Position numbers and translations under genes: made by a program. The notes under the pieces are model-generated. The model was not told where the DNA came from, searched no databases, and was given only the letters and a program-made list of their open reading frames with translations. This document shows, piece by piece, positions 14,040 through 17,864 of a DNA stretch of 17,864 nucleotides. This DNA is from Bacillota bacterium (lineage in GTDB: Bacteria; Bacillota; Clostridia; Lachnospirales; Lachnospiraceae): contig JAFAEB010000089.1 in NCBI GenBank assembly GCA_023424235.1, positions 1-17,864 on the forward strand, read 5' to 3'. Position 1 is the first letter of the stretch; each line of letters begins with the position of its first letter.

Positions 14040-14993
14040 TTATTTTTTTGCAACGATAGAAACCCAATCTCCCATTTCATTGATTTCAAGAATTTCAAAA
14101 CCATTTTGTATGATTGCTTCCTTCACTTGCTCTTTTTTCATATTTATTATTCCAGAACTTATGAATAGTCCACCTGTTTTTAGATGCTTACCAATAACAG
14201 CAGATAAAGGAATGATTATATCTGCTAAGATATTTGCTACAACAATATCATAGGATTCATAGCCAATTTTACTTTGTAGGGATTCATTTGTAATGATGTC
14301 ACCACTTAAGAATTCGATTTTCTCCTGGGATATATGATTCACTTCAATATTTTCTAATGCTGCTACTGTTGCATTTGGATCAATATCTGTTGCAACTACC
14401 TTACTTGCTCCTAGTTTTGCACCTACGATAGATAAGATTCCACTCCCAAAACCTACATCAAGTAATTTCATTTCTTCTTTAATATGTTTTTTTAATGCTA
14501 AAATACAAAGTTTAGTCGTCTCATGTGAACCAGTTCCAAAGGCAGTACCAGGATCAATTTCAATAACCAAATCCCCTTCCTTAGCATCGGTTAGTGGCTC
14601 CCATGTAGGCTTTATAACAATTGTATCATCCACACGAAATGGCTTGAAAAATGCTTTCCAATTGTTAATCCAGTCAACATCTTCGGTCTTAGAAATATCA
14701 ATATGTCCTGTACCAATATCCACAAAGGAACTTAATTCTTCTAGCCCATCCTTAATTTTTAGTACAGCATCGGTAACGTCACAATCCTCTTCAAGATAAA
14801 AGCTTATGATAGCAGATTTATCTTCTGTATTTAGTTCAGGAAGTATATCAATAAACATTGCCTTTTTCTCTTCTTCCGTAATTGGTACATTATCAATAAT
14901 TTCGATACCTTCTATGCCCATTTCGTTTAGCATATCACTTACCAGTTCAATGGCTTCTACCATTGTTTGTAAGGTTATCTTGGTCCATTTCAT
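14040..14993 (-). CDS. prmA: Ribosomal protein L11 methyltransferase
   Basis: PrmA trimethylates several residues of ribosomal protein L11. The 317-aa protein has the N-terminal substrate-binding domain and linker, followed by the SAM-dependent catalytic domain. Visible motifs are DPGTAFGTGSHETT (147-160), motif I LDVGFGSGILSI (178-189), TDIDP (202-206) and NILADI (254-259), where the usual substrate motif is NILA. Motif I reads GFGSG in place of the common GCGSG, a mild change. AGGAG lies 8 nt before the ATG. It starts 46 nt after dnaJ with no terminator between, so they are co-transcribed, as in many Firmicutes, and a strong terminator follows. Confidence 0.95.
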   Translation of the reverse strand: MKWTKITLQTMVEAIELVSDMLNEMGIEGIEIIDNVPITEEEKKAMFIDILPELNTEDKSAIISFYLEEDCDVTDAVLKIKDGLEELSSFVDIGTGHIDISKTEDVDWINNWKAFFKPFRVDDTIVIKPTWEPLTDAKEGDLVIEIDPGTAFGTGSHETTKLCILALKKHIKEEMKLLDVGFGSGILSIVGAKLGASKVVATDIDPNATVAALENIEVNHISQEKIEFLSGDIITNESLQSKIGYESYDIVVANILADIIIPLSAVIGKHLKTGGLFISSGIINMKKEQVKEAIIQNGFEILEINEMGDWVSIVAKK

Positions 14994-15039
14994 TCTAGGA
15001 TCTCCTTATGCTTTGGTATTAAGAATAACTCTATCCTCT

Positions 15040-16209
15040 TCATTTACCAAAAAATTTTTTCTTACCTTTTTCCTTATCTTTTTCCTTCTCTTTTTCATGT
15101 TCAGAGGAATCAGGACTTGGTGTAGTACGATCATTCATAGCATCATCATATTTTTGTAATAATTCTTTTTGCTCTGATGTTAATTTAGTCGGAACTTGAA
15201 CGACTAAAGTAACGTAATGATCCCCTCTAATTTGCTTATTACGTAAGGTTGGAACACCTTTACCCCTTAAACGTACCTTAGTATCCGTTTGTGTACCAGG
15301 CTTAACTGTATATAATACATCACCATCTACAGTACTTATTCTAATGTCTCCGCCAAGAGCCGCTTGTGGGAAGGAAATTGAAACAGTAGAATAAATATCA
15401 TAGTCTTGACGTTGGAAGATTGGATGTCTGCTTACAGAAACTTCAACTAATAAATCTCCTCTTTCACCACCATTAATTCCTGGTTCACCTTTATCACGAA
15501 TTCTTATACTTTGGCCATTATCGATACCTGCTGGAATGGATACTTGGATTTTTTTACGTTGAGATACATAACCACTTCCATAACAGTCACTACATTTATC
15601 TTTAATCACTTTACCAGTTCCATTACAATCTGGACAAGATTGAACATTTCTAACCATACCAAATAAGGATTGCTGTGTATATACTACTTGACCTTTACCA
15701 CCGCACTTTGAACAAGTGTCTGTTGAAGTACCAGGTTTAGCACCGCTACCATGACATGTATGGCATTCTTCTTTTAGATTTAATTCTAATTCTTTGTCTA
15801 CACCAGTTACTGCTTCTTGGAAGGTAATTCTTACGCTTGCACGTACGTTAGGTCCTTTCATTGGTCCATTGCTACGTCCTCTGCTTCTTCCACCACCGAA
15901 TAAATCACCAAAGATATCACCAAAAATATCTCCCATGTCCATGTTGGTAAAGTCAAATCCACCTGCTCCACCTGCTCCACCTTCAAAAGCAGAATGACCA
16001 AATTGATCATATTGTCTACGCTTATCACTGTCACTTAAGACTGCATAAGCTTCTGAAGCTTCTTTAAATTTCACTTCTGCTTCTTTATCCCCCGGATTGG
16101 CATCTGGATGATACTGTTTAGCTAACTTTCTATAAGCCTTTTTTATCTCATCGTCTGAAGCTGACTTGGATAAACCAAGGACCTCATAATAGTCGCGTTT
16201 ATCTGCCAT
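15040..16209 (-). CDS. dnaJ: Chaperone protein DnaJ
   Basis: DnaJ is the Hsp40 co-chaperone that delivers unfolded proteins to DnaK and stimulates its ATPase. The 389-aa protein is a complete type I DnaJ. It has a J domain at 5-70 with HPD at 34-36, a Gly/Phe-rich linker (about 76-110), and four zinc-finger repeats CxxCxGxG at 149-156, 166-173, 192-199 and 206-213. The C-terminal substrate-binding domains run to about residue 360. The end is an unusual low-complexity Lys/Glu tail (EHEKEKEKDKEKGKKK) before FFGK. AGGAGG lies upstream of the ATG at a rather long 11-13 nt. dnaK is upstream and prmA downstream. A candidate promoter in the dnaK-dnaJ gap may allow separate expression. Confidence 0.97.
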   Translation of the reverse strand: MADKRDYYEVLGLSKSASDDEIKKAYRKLAKQYHPDANPGDKEAEVKFKEASEAYAVLSDSDKRRQYDQFGHSAFEGGAGGAGGFDFTNMDMGDIFGDIFGDLFGGGRSRGRSNGPMKGPNVRASVRITFQEAVTGVDKELELNLKEECHTCHGSGAKPGTSTDTCSKCGGKGQVVYTQQSLFGMVRNVQSCPDCNGTGKVIKDKCSDCYGSGYVSQRKKIQVSIPAGIDNGQSIRIRDKGEPGINGGERGDLLVEVSVSRHPIFQRQDYDIYSTVSISFPQAALGGDIRISTVDGDVLYTVKPGTQTDTKVRLRGKGVPTLRNKQIRGDHYVTLVVQVPTKLTSEQKELLQKYDDAMNDRTTPSPDSSEHEKEKEKDKEKGKKKFFGK

Positions 16210-16277
16210 AATATATTCTTTCCTCCTTGAAACTCTTATAAAATTGCAATTTGCATCGTTCTTATTCTATAAAACAT

Positions 16278-16296
16278 CTCTTATCAATAATAAGAG
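16278..16296 (-). other. Hairpin in the dnaJ leader
   Basis: CTCTTAT and ATAAGAG form a perfect 7-bp stem with a 5-nt loop. On the minus strand it is followed by ATGTTTTATAG. Relative to the predicted dnaJ start (near 16301) it would sit at about +5 to +23, as an RNA-stabilising 5' hairpin. For transcripts from dnaK it could act as a weak terminator. Confidence 0.45.
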
Positions 16297-16307
16297 GGCT
16301 ATGGTCT

Positions 16308-16336
16308 ATTCTATTAGAGATCGAACAATTTTGCAA
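16308..16336 (-). promoter_or_regulatory. Candidate promoter for dnaJ
   Basis: TTGCAA (16336-16331) and TAGAAT (16313-16308) on the minus strand, 17 nt apart. No CIRCE element (TTAGCACTC-N9-GAGTGCTAA) is seen here; any HrcA control would lie upstream of the window. Confidence 0.5.
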
Positions 16337-16365
16337 TTACCTTTTTTAATTTTTATACATCAATA

Positions 16366-16460
16366 AGGGTGTTCAAAAAACTCCTTTAATCAAAATCGAA
16401 TGCTAGGGGAGTATCCTCCCACTAGGATTCGCTATGAAAAGTTGTCATTTGAGACACCCT
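16366..16460. repeat. 95-bp imperfect palindromic element between dnaK and dnaJ
   Basis: The ends AGGGTGT (16366-16372) and ACACCCT (16454-16460) are perfect inverted repeats. The centre (16397-16431) is a long hairpin: CGAATGCTAGGGGAG against CTCCCACTAGGATTCG, with one bulged base, one mismatch and a 4-nt loop. The arms between are A+T-rich and only partly complementary. It starts 22 nt after the dnaK stop. The termini AGGGTGTCTCAAA resemble ends I recall for some insertion sequences and related miniature elements, but there is no open frame and no clear target-site duplication. A transcript would fold into a large hairpin, without a T-tract. Confidence 0.65.
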
Positions 16461-16482
16461 GTTAATGAAATGTAATCATTTA

Positions 16483-17864
16483 TTAGATTTCTCTATAATC
16501 TCCATCAACTACATCATCTGTATAAGTATCACCAGCACCACCTGCTGCATGCATATCAGGGCCTGCACCAGCTGCTCCTTGTGATTGTTCATATAGTTTA
16601 GAGAATAATGTTTGTGCACTTTCCATTAATTTCTCTTTCGCTGCTTTGATATCAGCAACTTCACCTTCAGACATAACTTCAGGATTGGATTTTTCAACTA
16701 ATTCTTTAAGACGAGCTAAATCAGCTTCTACTTGAGATTTGTCTTCTGCACTTAATTTATCCCCAGCTTCTGTTAAAGCTTTTTCTGTTTGGAATACCAT
16801 AGAATCAGCATCATTTCTTGTTTCTACTGCTTCTTTACGTTTCTTATCCTGTGCTTCAAATTCAGCAGCTTCTTTTACTGCTTTTTCGATATCAGCATCA
16901 GATAGGTTAGAACCAGCTGTAATCGTAATGTGTTGTTCTTTTCCAGTACCTAAATCTTTCGCAGATACATTAACAATACCGTTGGCATCAATATCAAATG
17001 TAACTTCGATTTGTGGAACACCTCTTCTTGCTGGTGGAATTCCATCTAATCTAAACTGTCCAAGACTCTTGTTGTCTTTCGCAAATTGTCTTTCACCTTG
17101 AACTACATGAATATCTACTGCAGTTTGGTTGTCAGCTGCTGTAGAGAAGATTTGACTCTTCTTAGTAGGAATTGTAGTATTTCTTTCGATTAATCTTGTA
17201 GCTACACCACCCATAGTTTCAATACTTAAGGATAATGGAGTAACGTCTAATAAAAGAATATCTCCAGCACCAGCATCTCCAGCTAATTTACCACCTTGAA
17301 TTGATGCACCAAGTGCTACACATTCATCTGGATTTAATGTTTTACTTGCTTCTTGACCAGTTAATTGTCTAACTTTATCTTGAACTGCAGGAATACGAGT
17401 AGAACCACCAACTAATAATACTTTACCAAGTTCTGATGGAGAAATTCCAGCATCTTTTAATGCGTTTTGAACTGGTACTGCTGTTCTTTCTACTAAATCA
17501 TGAGTTAATTCATCAAATTTAGCACGAGTTAAGTTCATGTCAAAGTGTTTTGGACCTTCAGCAGTCGCTGTAATGAAAGGAAGGTTAATGTTTGTAGTAG
17601 TAGCAGAAGATAATTCTTTCTTTGCTTTTTCTGCTGCTTCCTTTAATCTTTGAAGTGCCATTTTATCTAAAGATAAATCAACACCTTCTTGTTTTTTGAA
17701 TTCATCAATCATATATCTAGTGATTCTATCGTCGAAGTCATCACCACCAAGTCTATTATCACCAGAAGTTGCTAATACTTCAATAACACCATCACCGATT
17801 TCAATAATGGATACGTCGAAAGTACCACCACCTAAGTCGTATACCATAATTTTTTGTTCTTTTT
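16483..17864 (-). CDS. dnaK: Molecular chaperone DnaK (Hsp70), N-terminal part outside window
   Basis: The last 459 codons are present. The frame stays open through 17864 (codons for K-E-Q-K-I precede the first internal Met at 17847), so that Met is not the start; roughly 150-170 N-terminal residues lie beyond the window. Visible are the Hsp70 signature YDLGGGTFDVS, the ATPase-domain motif LVGGSTRIPAV, the interdomain linker region LLLDVTPLSLSIE, the substrate-binding domain and the helical lid, ending in the Gly/Ala-rich and acidic tail DDVVDGDYREI. DnaK binds exposed hydrophobic segments in an ATP cycle driven by DnaJ and GrpE. dnaJ follows after a 273-nt gap holding the palindromic element and a candidate promoter. 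Confidence 0.97.
   Translation of the reverse strand, partial: KEQKIMVYDLGGGTFDVSIIEIGDGVIEVLATSGDNRLGGDDFDDRITRYMIDEFKKQEGVDLSLDKMALQRLKEAAEKAKKELSSATTTNINLPFITATAEGPKHFDMNLTRAKFDELTHDLVERTAVPVQNALKDAGISPSELGKVLLVGGSTRIPAVQDKVRQLTGQEASKTLNPDECVALGASIQGGKLAGDAGAGDILLLDVTPLSLSIETMGGVATRLIERNTTIPTKKSQIFSTAADNQTAVDIHVVQGERQFAKDNKSLGQFRLDGIPPARRGVPQIEVTFDIDANGIVNVSAKDLGTGKEQHITITAGSNLSDADIEKAVKEAAEFEAQDKKRKEAVETRNDADSMVFQTEKALTEAGDKLSAEDKSQVEADLARLKELVEKSNPEVMSEGEVADIKAAKEKLMESAQTLFSKLYEQSQGAAGAGPDMHAAGGAGDTYTDDVVDGDYREI

Noticed and set aside
16210..16482. CIRCE (HrcA) operator in the dnaK-dnaJ gap
   Set aside because: I looked for TTAGCACTC and GAGTGCTAA and found neither; the hairpins present are different sequences.

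Overview
The window looks like a chromosomal stretch from a low-GC, Gram-positive clostridium. The A+T-rich sequence, AGGAGG-type ribosome binding sites, sigmaA-like promoters and gene order point to Firmicutes. The short MltG-like protein beside RNase J and the Fur/DUF1292/RuvX/IreB order suggest Lachnospiraceae (Clostridium cluster XIVa, perhaps near Lachnoclostridium phytofermentans). The family and species are inference; nothing was searched. All genes but one are on the minus strand, so transcription runs mostly from high to low coordinates. I saw no tRNA, rRNA, CRISPR array or intact insertion sequence.

Layout, in the direction of minus-strand transcription. (1) 17864-14001: chaperone cluster, with the C-terminal part of dnaK, then dnaJ and prmA, ending in a clear terminator. 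A 95-bp imperfect palindrome and a probable dnaJ promoter lie between dnaK and dnaJ. (2) 13939-10509: rsmE, a nifS-type cysteine desulfurase and thiI, preceded by a leader with an extended -10 promoter and a terminator-like hairpin, and closed by a large hairpin terminator. (3) 10067-10442: the only plus-strand gene, a small HPr-like protein with no active-site histidine, with its own promoter and terminator. (4) 9993-8559: mtaB under a near-consensus promoter. (5) 8562-7334: ireB, ruvX and a DUF1292 gene, with a promoter overlapping the mtaB stop. (6) 7280-4579: fur with a palindrome over its promoter, then RNase J (TTG start) and an MltG-like protein without a catalytic domain. (7) 4414-2363: trmR and trhP, which together make a tRNA wobble uridine modification, then a strong terminator. 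(8) 2437-2033: a 405-bp intergenic region with five 13-bp tandem repeats among hairpins, then an uncharacterised coiled-coil gene. (9) 949-1: speD and the start of an Orn/Lys/Arg-type decarboxylase gene, a polyamine operon.

Functionally this is mostly core housekeeping: protein folding (DnaK, DnaJ), ribosome and tRNA modification (PrmA, RsmE, MtaB, ThiI with NifS, TrmR with TrhP), RNA decay (RNase J), metal-responsive regulation (Fur), Holliday junction or rRNA processing (RuvX) and signalling to the cell envelope (IreB, MltG-like). It joins two neighbourhoods that are separate in Bacillus subtilis: dnaK-dnaJ-prmA-rsmE-mtaB, and yrzL-yrrK-yrzB with yrrL-yrrM-yrrN-yrrO. I found no clear new multi-gene system. 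The best leads are the coiled-coil protein, the histidine-less HPr homologue, the MltG-like protein lacking its enzyme domain, the tandem-repeat block, and the palindromic element between dnaK and dnaJ.
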